A stretch of 38,417 nucleotides of DNA from Lachnospiraceae bacterium (lineage in GTDB: Bacteria; Bacillota; Clostridia; Lachnospirales; Lachnospiraceae), in the NCBI GenBank assembly GCA_028696165.1, contig JAQVHQ010000034.1, positions 1-38,417 on the forward strand. Reading direction: 5' to 3'. The notes under the pieces are model-generated. The model was not told the origin of the DNA, did not search any database, and was given only the letters and a program-made list of their open reading frames with translations. This document shows positions 27,268 to 34,128 of the stretch, piece by piece. How positions within the stretch are numbered: position 1 is the stretch's first letter; each line of letters begins with the position of its first letter. Position numbers and translations under genes: made by a program.

Positions 27268-28296
27268 CTACATATCAGAAGCAAGCATCGTCGAATATCT
27301 GCTCAGAATTTCTGCTATCTGCAAATTTTGATTCGATGAGTTGATTTCTTCTGCTGAAGCCTCCATCCGCAGATAGAAATCTATATTGATTTTGGGTTCT
27401 GCCATGCGTCCTCTCCCTGGTTCCTTTTTTCGAATAACACATTTTCCCTGTGCTCTGCGATTTCTGAGAATTGGAATAAGAATATAGTATAGATAATCCT
27501 CTGCGAAAGACAAATACCCCAGTTGTGTACCATCTGCGTCCGCAACCATGATACGATTATTTTTCAGAGAAGAAAGGAACAGCATCTGCCCTGGTTCCAA
27601 CTTATAGACACGCCTATCTTTCCTGCTTATTACTAAAGATGCCGCAAACCGATAAACGTTCCTATCCTGTTCATCTTTCTGCTCTGGTTCTGCCAGCTTG
27701 TTCAGGCAATACAGTGGTGCAATATACTGACTGGCCAACAGATAAAACAGCTGCATCTGATATACGTATCGCTTTTCTTTTATCGCCTCTGAGGAATATA
27801 TATTTTGCTGACTCTCTACTTTCTCCAGCAACTGTACTACTGCCAGATGAATACTGTGCAGGAAACAGGGAAATTCTTCCAAATCTGGATTCCACTCATA
27901 TTTTCCGCAAGCCACTTCATAAAAGTCCAGGGAATTATCTTCCCATAATCCATGAGATTGAAAAATAGTACGCTCCACAAATGCCTGCTCCAGCTTTTTC
28001 CCCTTCCAGGACATCGTATCATGTCTTTGTGTGGTCTGCTCTTGTGCTGTTTGTCTTTTAGCTTTTTGATTTTGATTTTTCTTCTTACTGCTTTTTACTT
28101 TAGGCGACAGATGTGTCTTTCTCAACAATGCATAGGCTTCGTTTAGAAGCTGTGCTTTCTTTATGTACTCCGGATGATCGGAATGCACTGCGTCCGGATG
28201 ATATTGAACCATTAATTTGCGGAACTTCCATTTCACAGTCTTCATTTCATCCGTTTCCTCTACGCCTAATAAGCGTTGTGCTTCTGATATTGTCAT
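27268..28296 (-). CDS. J-domain protein with uncharacterised C-terminal region
   Basis: 342 residues. Residues 1-60 are a DnaJ domain with the HPD tripeptide (QYHPDAV near 32-34), needed to stimulate the ATPase of DnaK. A Lys/Gln-rich linker (about 66-95) follows. The rest, about 240 residues, has no Gly/Phe region, zinc centre or DnaJ C-terminal domain. It seems to be a mostly helical domain followed by beta strands (DRRVYKLEPGQMLFLSSLKNN). It is therefore a class C (type III) co-chaperone with an unknown client. The RBS GAGGGAAT is clear. It starts 29 bases after mazG, which suggests one transcript. Confidence 0.85.
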   Translation of the reverse strand: MTISEAQRLLGVEETDEMKTVKWKFRKLMVQYHPDAVHSDHPEYIKKAQLLNEAYALLRKTHLSPKVKSSKKKNQNQKAKRQTAQEQTTQRHDTMSWKGKKLEQAFVERTIFQSHGLWEDNSLDFYEVACGKYEWNPDLEEFPCFLHSIHLAVVQLLEKVESQQNIYSSEAIKEKRYVYQMQLFYLLASQYIAPLYCLNKLAEPEQKDEQDRNVYRFAASLVISRKDRRVYKLEPGQMLFLSSLKNNRIMVADADGTQLGYLSFAEDYLYYILIPILRNRRAQGKCVIRKKEPGRGRMAEPKINIDFYLRMEASAEEINSSNQNLQIAEILSRYSTMLASDM

Positions 28297-28325
28297 ATTC
28301 CCTCTTCAAAATCCATTTTATACTT

Positions 28326-28820
28326 CTATTCTTCTCTACGCTTGCGCCGCTTCTCTTCCTTACGTTTCTTCGCCACATCAATCAACACTTTTGATTCTTC
28401 AAATGCTTCCGGTAAATATTGATCCATCCACTCTTTTCCGCTTTTCTCCTGTTTCTTAATGTCTTCCCAATTGGCAAGCACTTCTCCTGAGTTGGATACT
28501 GTTATTTCTCCAAACACATGAGGATGACGTCGAACCATTTTTTCACTCACAGTCTGGATAATGTCATCCATCGTAAACAGACCTTCCTCTTCGGCTATTT
28601 GCGCATGCATAACCACCTGTAAAAGCAGGTCACCCAGCTCTTCTTTTAAGTTATCTGCATTTCCGGTTTTTTCGAAGATATTGATTCCGCATACAACTTC
28701 TGCTGCTTCCTCAATACAAGCAGGTTTTAATGATGTGTGTGTCTGTTCCCGATCCCACGGGCAGCCATCTTTCGCCCGGAGTCGGGCAATTATTTTTTGA
28801 AATTCTTCAAATCTAGTCAT
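28326..28820 (-). CDS. mazG: MazG nucleoside triphosphate pyrophosphohydrolase
   Basis: 164 residues from the ATG at 28820 (MTRFEEFQ), preceded by CAAGGAGAAAT; the frame continues 16 codons upstream without a signal. It is a single MazG domain with CPWDREQTHTSLKPACIEEAAEVV and the metal-binding ELGDLLLQVVMHAQ helix. It hydrolyses NTPs to NMP and pyrophosphate as house-cleaning, perhaps lowering aberrant nucleotides. The length is that of the one-domain form, shorter than the two-domain E. coli MazG (about 260). The Lys/Arg-rich tail (KKRKEEKRRKRREE) is unusual but common in Lachnospiraceae copies. Confidence 0.92.
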   Translation of the reverse strand: MTRFEEFQKIIARLRAKDGCPWDREQTHTSLKPACIEEAAEVVCGINIFEKTGNADNLKEELGDLLLQVVMHAQIAEEEGLFTMDDIIQTVSEKMVRRHPHVFGEITVSNSGEVLANWEDIKKQEKSGKEWMDQYLPEAFEESKVLIDVAKKRKEEKRRKRREE

Positions 28821-28865
28821 TTTATATTTCTCCTTGTGGAATACTAATCGGCATTTCATGAAATC

Positions 28866-28917
28866 CATTGGAAGTCTTATCTTCTTTCAAGATAAAAACA
28901 AGGCTTGTAGTCCAATG
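28866..28917. repeat. Nested hairpin containing a dispersed 16-nt motif
   Basis: An outer stem CATTGGA / TCCAATG encloses TTATCTT-CTTTC-AAGATAA. The 16-nt CTTATCTTCTTTCAAG of the inner part recurs at 17279-17294 (first base T) and inverted near 7535-7552. It lies between mazG and the small plus-strand ORF. Confidence 0.5.
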
Positions 28918-28976
28918 AATTTTGCGCTATATTATTTGTAATCAAAAAATTTTCAAAGGGAGTTAACTGGATAATT

Positions 28977-29159
28977 ATGGAATTAAAAGAAGACGAATAC
29001 ACAATAACAACTGAATATAAATGTCCTACCGATGCATCAAAAGTTAATCACACGATTGTCTTTAAAAGAGCCACTTGTACACGGGTGGATGATTTGCTGC
29101 TGCATTTTCGCTGCAGTCGTGATTCCTGCTGTGTAAAATGTCAGCAGAATTATCTATAG
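28977..29159 (+). CDS. Small Cys-containing hypothetical protein
   Basis: 60 residues, unrecognised. The N-terminal half is acidic (MELKEDEYTITTEYKCP). The C-terminal half has a cluster of cysteines, CSRDSCCVKC, which could bind metal. GGGAG lies 14 bases before the ATG, a longer distance than normal, so translation is uncertain. It is a lone plus-strand gene between mazG and the minus-strand small-gene cluster. Confidence 0.45.
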   Translation: MELKEDEYTITTEYKCPTDASKVNHTIVFKRATCTRVDDLLLHFRCSRDSCCVKCQQNYL

Positions 29160-29243
29160 TGCATTTGTTTCATTATCTATTTCACCGTTTTTGTACCCAT
29201 TGATATAATTTATACTTCAGGTTGAGTGATAATTTTCTAAGCA

Positions 29244-29618
29244 TTACCTGGCATACATACCACCGTTTTTCACAATAAGTATATCCCCTTTATTGACTTG
29301 TTCTTTCGATATTCCTCGCAAGCCAATGCCCAGATGTTCCGTACGATATCCGCAACCGTTCGCTTTCCTTTCTTTTGTATGAACATCAATTCCTGTAATT
29401 GTAGACTTTAGGGTGTCATTTGCTGTTACGATTTCTATATCTTCACCAACTCTGCACATTCCATTTTCTGCTGTCCCGGTCGCAACTGTTCCCACTCCTA
29501 TGATTGTAAATACATCATCTACAACCAGTTTGAAATTCTCTGTCAGACTAGCTGGGATGTCAAGCTGTTCCAAATATTCTGCTTCTTTCTCTTTTTTACT
29601 TTTTCCAAATAAACCCAT
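29244..29618 (-). CDS. Stand-alone EF-Tu domain 2-like protein
   Basis: 124 residues. A Lys-rich tail MGLFGKSKKEKEAEYLEQL is followed by one beta-barrel of the GTP_EFTU_D2 type: FKLVVDDVFTIIGVGTVATGTAENGMCRVGEDIEI, then STITGIDVHTKERKANGCGYRTEHLGIGLRGI and VNKGDILI. This is the second domain of EF-Tu-like translational GTPases, without any G domain. What it binds is unknown. The N-terminal leader is shared with the 128-residue protein at 30275. It is the last gene of the minus-strand cluster. Confidence 0.75.
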   Translation of the reverse strand: MGLFGKSKKEKEAEYLEQLDIPASLTENFKLVVDDVFTIIGVGTVATGTAENGMCRVGEDIEIVTANDTLKSTITGIDVHTKERKANGCGYRTEHLGIGLRGISKEQVNKGDILIVKNGGMYAR

Positions 29619-29689
29619 AATATAAACATATCCTTTCTTTATCTACTTTCATTTACTTTGACTGTATTTCCTGATATATGAGAATCATT

Positions 29690-29980
29690 TTAAATCAGCA
29701 TTGTAAAATCCCTGGACCATTTAAGTCCCCAAACTCTGAAAGCAACATAACTGTCACAAGTAATTGGCCGTACAATGTATACTTGTTTGAGAGGATTACG
29801 TGTGTGAAAAAGTACTTTTTTTATTCCATATTTTTTCTTGAAAATCCTCATAGCATGCCAGGGAGATTTTGCATTAATATATACAGACCCAATTTTAGCC
29901 GGAATGTGACCGTACATTTCAATCTTGTCCAGTTGCTCATCTGACAATTCTGTTCCAAATGTAATTATATAGTCATTCAT
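29690..29980 (-). CDS. Hypothetical protein of the small-gene cluster
   Basis: 96 residues, unrecognised, with a very good RBS (GGAGGAG). It looks soluble and mixed alpha/beta: FGTELSDEQLDKIEMYGHIPAKIGSVYIN, then WHAMRIFKKKYGIKKVLFH. There are no membrane segments. It sits between the EF-Tu domain 2-like gene and the 128-residue gene. Confidence 0.65.
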   Translation of the reverse strand: MNDYIITFGTELSDEQLDKIEMYGHIPAKIGSVYINAKSPWHAMRIFKKKYGIKKVLFHTRNPLKQVYIVRPITCDSYVAFRVWGLKWSRDFTMLI

Positions 29981-30080
29981 GGTTTCTCCTCCATTACCCC
30001 AACATAAAATAGTTCCTAATCCTTAATCTGCATTATCTCTTTATCCATATTAATCATTGCATTCATTCTGCTATCTCATC

Positions 30081-30200
30081 TTATTTTTTCAGATTTTTAT
30101 GCAGCCTATCATTAAAATTCATGGATAATATTCCGGAAACAGTTGTTACTGCCAATAAAGCAATTGTAACCATCGTTAGTCTATCCACGCTCTTTTCCAT
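30081..30200 (-). CDS. Possible 39-residue single-span membrane peptide
   Basis: The frame starts MEKSVDRLTMVTIALLAVTT and continues through a hydrophobic stretch to MNFNDRLHKNLKK. The span followed by MNF recalls the membrane end of CorA-like proteins, but the peptide is too short to assign. The RBS is weak (GCGAG). It lies in the same orientation and in the gap between the two neighbouring cluster genes. Translation is uncertain. Confidence 0.35.
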   Translation of the reverse strand: MEKSVDRLTMVTIALLAVTTVSGILSMNFNDRLHKNLKK

Positions 30201-30274
30201 GCTAATTTATCTCGCTTTATTTCCTCTAAATTATTTCCCGGTTGTCCAAACAGCTTTAAATTGTCAGGTCATAA

Positions 30275-30661
30275 TTATAGGGTCTCATAATAAGTTTCAA
30301 TGTCTCCTGTTTCTAATGGTTCTTTATAAATAATATCTAACTCAATTTCTCGTCCAAGTAAATTAAAGTGATTTCCGTCAATTAGTGTGTTCTCCCATAA
30401 TTCATTCAACGAAACAAATTTTTGTTCATCTAAGAATACCGACATATATTCTGGTGAGTAACCTTTTTTCGGTGCTTTAGTCCGGTCATAGTCAATTCCT
30501 ATTTGATGCGTTACTTCACCTATTTTAAATTCAATTTCATATTCAATTTGCCATGAATCAATTGCTTTAATTGCTAAATCCACTAAATAGAGTAATTCCT
30601 TTGGCAATACCAGAAAGGTTGTTACTTTTGCTTCCTTTTGCTTTTTCGAAAATAGTCCCAT
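30275..30661 (-). CDS. Hypothetical protein with MGLF-type leader
   Basis: 128 residues, unrecognised. The basic start MGLFSKKQKEAK resembles the start of the EF-Tu domain 2-like protein. A helix (LPKELLYLVDLAIKAIDSW) and beta strands follow (YEIEFKIGEVTHQIGIDYDR). It is acidic at the C-terminus and has no membrane segment. AAGGAGAAAAACC precedes the ATG. It probably shares a transcript with the 61-residue membrane protein upstream. Confidence 0.65.
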   Translation of the reverse strand: MGLFSKKQKEAKVTTFLVLPKELLYLVDLAIKAIDSWQIEYEIEFKIGEVTHQIGIDYDRTKAPKKGYSPEYMSVFLDEQKFVSLNELWENTLIDGNHFNLLGREIELDIIYKEPLETGDIETYYETL

Positions 30662-30723
30662 GGTTTTTCTCCTTCATGATTTTATTATGCATACTCCGGT
30701 TCTCCTACTTGCCAAACTGAACT

Positions 30724-30909
30724 CTAGCACTCTTGTCTCAACAGATTTATAATTGCCAGCGTTGTTATGCCTGGTGTACTCATAAGGATAAATGTCATAA
30801 CATAGTTATGTTCTGGCAAGAACGAAAATCCCCATAATCCAATTCCTGATGAAACAAAAGCAATTATTATTGTTACTATTCCAAATATAATTTTACCGTT
30901 TCTACTCAT
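30724..30909 (-). CDS. Small two-span membrane protein
   Basis: 61 residues with two hydrophobic segments (about 7-28 and 37-56) joined by SFLPEHNY; both termini are polar. CTGGAGGAAA precedes the ATG. It is the first gene of the minus-strand small-gene cluster. The topology suggests a hairpin with both ends on the same side. The function is unknown. Confidence 0.6.
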   Translation of the reverse strand: MSRNGKIIFGIVTIIIAFVSSGIGLWGFSFLPEHNYVMTFILMSTPGITTLAIINLLRQEC

Positions 30910-30941
30910 GATATTTCCTCCAGCTTCCGATTTGATTACAC

Positions 30942-30990
30942 CAATTCACTGTGCGACGATCAACCATGGCTACTGTGGTGCAGTGAATTG
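30942..30990. promoter_or_regulatory. 10-bp inverted repeat upstream of the small-gene cluster
   Basis: CAATTCACTG at 30942 and CAGTGAATTG at 30981 are perfect complements separated by 29 nt. The spacer holds a weaker ACCA/TGGT pair. It lies 33 bases before the first gene of the minus-strand cluster and 44 bases before the second hairpin array. It may be an operator, or an RNA hairpin serving either direction. Confidence 0.45.
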
Positions 30991-31033
30991 TGACAATTGA
31001 AATTGTTATTACACTCAATCATTCGAGTCCTTG

Positions 31034-31193
31034 CGGGGCATATGTAAGTCGTATCTCTACCCCTGCCTCGTTTCACTCTAGCCTACGGGGCAGAGAAGAT
31101 AAACAGACTTGTATCTGCCCCGACGAGCTATATTTAGCTTGCTTTTCTTAGCCAAACGGGGCAAAAGTTTAATTTGATTGACTATGTGCCCCG
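31034..31193 (+). ncRNA. Array of three 37-nt hairpin units (copy 2)
   Basis: The units lie at 31034-31070, 31086-31122 and 31157-31193. Each is a CGGGGCA arm, exactly 23 nt, and a TGCCCCG or TGCCTCG arm. Linkers are 15 and 34 nt, matching units 2-4 of the array at 7282-7512. Arms are CGGGGCA/TGCCTCG (one G-U) and twice CGGGGCA/TGCCCCG (perfect). Compared with copy 1, the A-T pair has become G-C by changes on both sides. A run of T follows at about 31199-31204 on the plus strand, as expected at an RNA end. Loops share little sequence apart from GGGCATAT in the first unit. Confidence 0.6.
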
Positions 31194-31507
31194 GCAACTT
31201 TTTTATAATGTACCCCTATAGTGTGGACACGCAAAAATTGACTTTATATCCGATTTTCGATTCACACATCAGTTCATCTCGCACACTTTTTCCGATTTAA
31301 TCTACCACTCCATTATAGCATTCCTACTTATTACAGTCACTATACTTATCAGGATTTTGTAACATTACTAGTGAGAAGTAATTATAAAGCCGAAAAAACT
31401 TCATAAGCTACATTCAACCCGGCTTTTACCTGCCACCGTTCGCGAAATGCGGATGTTTTGTAATTTCTCACATATAATAGAATGAACTCCATTTCAAAGG
31501 ATTGAAT
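31194..31507 (+). promoter_or_regulatory. Region upstream of the deacetylase gene
   Basis: No gene seen. An AAAGCCG-27-CGGCTTT hairpin with a following T-run lies at 31386-31427 and may be a terminator. CATATAAT at 31471-31478 is a likely -10 for the deacetylase, close to the sporulation sigma-E -10 consensus (CATACAAT), but no matching -35 is visible. AAAGGA precedes the ATG at 31508. Confidence 0.4.
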
Positions 31508-31759
31508 ATGAAGAAATTGAATACGAATAGCTTGAATACGAAAGACTTGAATATCCGGAAAAAGATTCGAAAACTCACTTTTCTCTTTACTCTACTGCTA
31601 ATCACTGCTCTGTCTGTGGAATACTACTATGAACGGGGAGGGGAAATCCTGTCTGTATCCAGTACTGTCAACGGCAGAGAACTCCCCATCTATTGTGTAA
31701 AAACAGACAAACCAGAAATTGCTTTAACCTTTGATGCTGCCTGGGCTGATTGTAACTAG
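31508..31759 (+). pseudogene. 5' fragment of a polysaccharide deacetylase (PdaB/NodB type), cut by an integrative element
   Basis: The ATG at 31508 has AAAGGA 6-7 bases upstream. The fragment has an N-terminal membrane anchor (about 25-45) and the beginning of the NodB domain, PEIALTFDAAW, where the metal-binding motif starts. After codon TGG (31742-31744) the frame runs into foreign DNA and stops at 31757-31759. The next codons of the family (GNEDT) are found in frame at 36719 on the other side of the inserted element. Joining TGGG at 31742 to 36720 restores TFDAAWGNEDTTRIL exactly. Membrane-anchored deacetylases of this kind (PdaB-like) act in sporulation in Bacillus; the same role here is inferred. 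Confidence 0.9.
31742..31745 (+). other. attL core (TGGG) of integrative element 1
   Basis: TGGG is shared by the left junction (31742-31745) and the right junction (36716-36719). On the element side the arm ATTGTAACTAGCGG (31749-31762) is the near-complement of CCGCAACTTACAAT (36697-36710). When the circle junction is rebuilt these arms flank the core symmetrically, with a 12-nt spacer centred on the shared TGGG. Confidence 0.85.
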
Positions 31760-31898
31760 CGGAACAATACGATAGGAAAGGCAACTGTTGTTCTTATAAA
31801 AATTAGAAACGGTAAAAATCTATGCATATCGTATTCTAGTATGTGCATGACGGAAGTCTTGTCTACATATAATATTATGAAAGAGAAATTTACTTTCA

Positions 31899-31927
31899 TT
31901 GACAAATGTCACTATAAATAATATAAT
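31899..31927 (+). promoter_or_regulatory. Consensus promoter and operator of the AbiE-type operon
   Basis: TTGACA (31899-31904), a 17-nt spacer and TATAAT (31922-31927) match the housekeeping consensus fully. The -35 is embedded in the palindrome TGACAAATGTCA (31900-31911), and a wider pair ACTTTC (31892) / GAAAGT (31938) frames the promoter. AbiEi-type antitoxins are known to repress their own promoter through inverted repeats, so autoregulation here is likely. Confidence 0.8.
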
Positions 31928-31958
31928 TGATTAAAGAAAGTGACAAGGAGGCGATATC

Positions 31959-32588
31959 ATGCAAATCGTGCTGAATTATCTGGAACAGAATTATAAAACT
32001 GGCGAACCTATTTTTATATCTGATATTCATATTGATGGTGTGTCAGATGATAATTTAAAGCAAAGCTTAAAAAGATTAGTAGATGCTGGAAAAGTTGAGA
32101 GATTTGAAAAAGGAATTTATTATCTGCCAAGAGAAAGTCGTTTAAGAAGCGGATATCGCTTATCTGCGGATATTGTGGCAAAATATAAATATATATCACG
32201 GCATGGCAGGGTGATGGGATATTATTCTGGACATACCTTTGCGAACCAATTGGGGCTTAGCAATCAAGTCCCTATGAAAGTAGAAATTGTAAGTAACGAA
32301 TCCGCACCCGTTGTCCGAGATGTTGTATTGGGGAAACAGACCTTCACTGTTAGAAAAGCTCGAATACCTGTGAATGAGGAGAATTATAAGGTTTTGCAAT
32401 TACTTGAACTGCTAAAGGATATAGAGCAATATGACGACGGTTCTGCGGAAGAAACCGAGGAAAGAATCAGGAAATACATTATAAATTCTAAAATAACAAG
32501 GAAAGACGTAGATCGATATATAGAAGCATTTCCAATCAAAATCTATAAATCCATTTACGACATGAGGTTAGATTATGTATTTGCATAA
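31959..32588 (+). CDS. AbiEi-like antitoxin, type IV toxin-antitoxin system
   Basis: 209 residues. The N-terminal winged-helix (about 1-55) contains ISDIHIDGVSDDNLKQSLKRLVDAGKVERFEKGIYYLP, the usual DNA-binding start of the DUF6088/AbiEi group. The C-terminal domain carries the GYYSGHTFANQLGLSNQVP block that follows it in that family. It should repress the operon and counteract the nucleotidyltransferase without binding it directly. AAGGAGGCGATATC precedes the ATG. The toxin gene overlaps the last 14 bases. On a mobile element the pair gives phage abortive infection, element maintenance, or both. Confidence 0.85.
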   Translation: MQIVLNYLEQNYKTGEPIFISDIHIDGVSDDNLKQSLKRLVDAGKVERFEKGIYYLPRESRLRSGYRLSADIVAKYKYISRHGRVMGYYSGHTFANQLGLSNQVPMKVEIVSNESAPVVRDVVLGKQTFTVRKARIPVNEENYKVLQLLELLKDIEQYDDGSAEETEERIRKYIINSKITRKDVDRYIEAFPIKIYKSIYDMRLDYVFA

Positions 32589-33492
32589 AGACAAACAACT
32601 TTTCGAAGATGTGATAAATGCTACAAGTGATAAATATTCCATTGAAACTGCAATTGTTGAGAAGGATTATTATGTAACAATGATTCTGAAACTCTTAGCG
32701 GAGAAAAGCGGACTTGTTGTATTTAAAGGTGGGACATCCTTATCAAAGTGCTTTCAAGCAATCAATCGATTTTCAGAAGATATTGATATCACTTTTTCAG
32801 AGCACATCGGAGAAGCAAGAAGAAAGAAGCTGAAATACAATGTTATGAAAATAATAGGTGATGAATTAGAACTGCCGATTGAAAACTGGAACAAAATTGA
32901 AAGCGATAGGGATTTGAATCAATACTTATATCAGTATATTCCGATAACAGGAACGCCAGAAGAAACTATGCTCCCGACCGTAAAAGTCGAAATTGCTTTA
33001 GGGTCTTACTCATTTCCCGTAGAAGAGAAAAGTGTTAGCAGTTATGTATATCGTTATCTTTTGGAATCAGATGAAAAGGAACTTATTAAAGAATACGAAT
33101 TAAGTCCGTTTAAAATGCATGTGCAGTCCCTTGAAAGAACTTATATTGATAAGGTTTTTGCTCTATGCGATTACTATATACAAGGAAAAAGTAAACGATA
33201 TTCTAGACATATGTATGACTTGTATAAGCTGCAAACATTTATTCATTTTGAAAAAGATTTTGCGGAACTAGTAAATGAAGTTCGAGAACATCGGGCAGAT
33301 ATGGGAGAAAAACTGTGTCCATCTGCACAAAAGGCTGTGAGGGTATCAAAGATTCTAAAATCACTGTGTGAAGAAGATTTCTTCAAAGAAGATTATGAAA
33401 CGATTACAGAATATTTTGTCCAAGATATGGTTACATATGATGAGGCAAAAGAAAATATATTGGGAATCGCAGAAAATTCGATGTTTGAATGA
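32575..33492 (+). CDS. AbiEii/AbiGii-family nucleotidyltransferase toxin
   Basis: 305 residues. The nucleotidyltransferase core is visible: VFKGGTSLSKCFQAINRFSEDIDITF, with GG/S of the phosphate loop and the D.D metal ligands. Downstream are KVEIALGSYSFPVEE (third acidic strand), then TYIDKVFALCDYY and RHMYDLYKL typical of AbiEii. Members transfer nucleotides to tRNA or another target and stop growth. The start codon overlaps the antitoxin end and uses GAGGTTAGATT as RBS. The product length is in the normal range. Confidence 0.9.
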   Translation: MYLHKDKQLFEDVINATSDKYSIETAIVEKDYYVTMILKLLAEKSGLVVFKGGTSLSKCFQAINRFSEDIDITFSEHIGEARRKKLKYNVMKIIGDELELPIENWNKIESDRDLNQYLYQYIPITGTPEETMLPTVKVEIALGSYSFPVEEKSVSSYVYRYLLESDEKELIKEYELSPFKMHVQSLERTYIDKVFALCDYYIQGKSKRYSRHMYDLYKLQTFIHFEKDFAELVNEVREHRADMGEKLCPSAQKAVRVSKILKSLCEEDFFKEDYETITEYFVQDMVTYDEAKENILGIAENSMFE

Positions 33493-33549
33493 AAGGGCAG
33501 GGCGGACAGGCGGCGTGCGAAGCGAAAGCCGCAGGTACGTCCTAGCTAT

Positions 33550-33606
33550 GTTGTGGTGGCGTAAGCCATCACAACGCTGTACCCCCTCTATCTAACAGGG
33601 GGGTAC
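33550..33606 (+). other. Putative origin of transfer (oriT), Tn916/ICEBs1 type
   Basis: GTACCCCC at 33579-33586 pairs with GGGGGTAC at 33599-33606, and the inner part reads TATCTAACAGGGGGGTAC. From memory this is almost the same as the oriT inverted repeats of Tn916 and ICEBs1 (ACCCCC...CTAACAGGGGGGT), where a MOBT relaxase of the Orf20/NicK type nicks. Immediately upstream is an 11-bp stem with a GTAA loop (GTTGTGGTGGC / GCCATCACAAC, 33550-33575). A CCTCAA/TTGAGG inverted repeat follows near 33633-33664. No relaxase gene is present in the element. Confidence 0.75.
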
Positions 33607-33733
33607 AAATACATTTGGAAACAGGTTCAAAGAAGCCTCAACCACTGATGGTTACTGAGATTGAGGACATTACAGAGGGCTGTTGAGAAACGGTCAAATC
33701 CGACAACTTAAAGTATTTTTTGCGTAAGATATA

Positions 33734-34057
33734 CTATCTCTTGAAAAAGATGCTTACAGATTCTTTCAATTCATCACTGAAATCCTCAAGGTCACCAAAG
33801 TCAATTGCTCCCTCGTTTATCAATGAGACAATGTTATAAATCAGATCCGAACGACTCATATTTAGCAAAACCCCTTTTCGCCGTTTGTCCTCTTTTATTC
33901 TCTTATCTAAATCCCAAAACTTTTCTGATGGCTTAGCATCGGAATTCATCAACTCAATATATTCCTTGGTAAGTTTGTCCATATAGGATTCCTGCCAATC
34001 AGCAATTTTATTTCTGAAAAGTTTCCAGTCTTGTTTTGTGAATTTCTGTTCTTGCAT
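33734..34057 (-). CDS. Small conserved-looking protein of mobile elements, function unknown
   Basis: 107 residues, helical and highly charged: MQEQKFTKQDWKLFRNKIADW at the start, a DLDKRIKEDKRRKGVLLNMSR centre and an acidic EDFSDELKESVSIFF end. GAGGTGATATC precedes the ATG. Proteins with this opening are familiar next to recombinases in Firmicutes mobile DNA, but no activity is known to me. It points toward oriT. Confidence 0.7.
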   Translation of the reverse strand: MQEQKFTKQDWKLFRNKIADWQESYMDKLTKEYIELMNSDAKPSEKFWDLDKRIKEDKRRKGVLLNMSRSDLIYNIVSLINEGAIDFGDLEDFSDELKESVSIFFKR

Positions 34058-34128
34058 GATATCACCTCATTTAATCGAAATGTATTCACCGCTATTTATA
34101 TGAATAGGAGCATTCTTGAATTATCTTA

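Noticed and set aside
30121-30333. 70-codon plus-strand frame
   Set aside because: It is opposite to a more plausible minus-strand membrane peptide and the end of the 128-residue gene, with no RBS.
31208-31234. TGTACCCCTATAGTGTGGACAC as an insertion-sequence terminal repeat
   Set aside because: It recalls some IS3-like ends, but there is no second end, transposase or target duplication nearby.
33493-33733. Group II intron or riboswitch in the GC-rich stretch after the AbiEii toxin
   Set aside because: The stem-loops are few and short, and the best match is an oriT. No intron domain V or reverse transcriptase is present.
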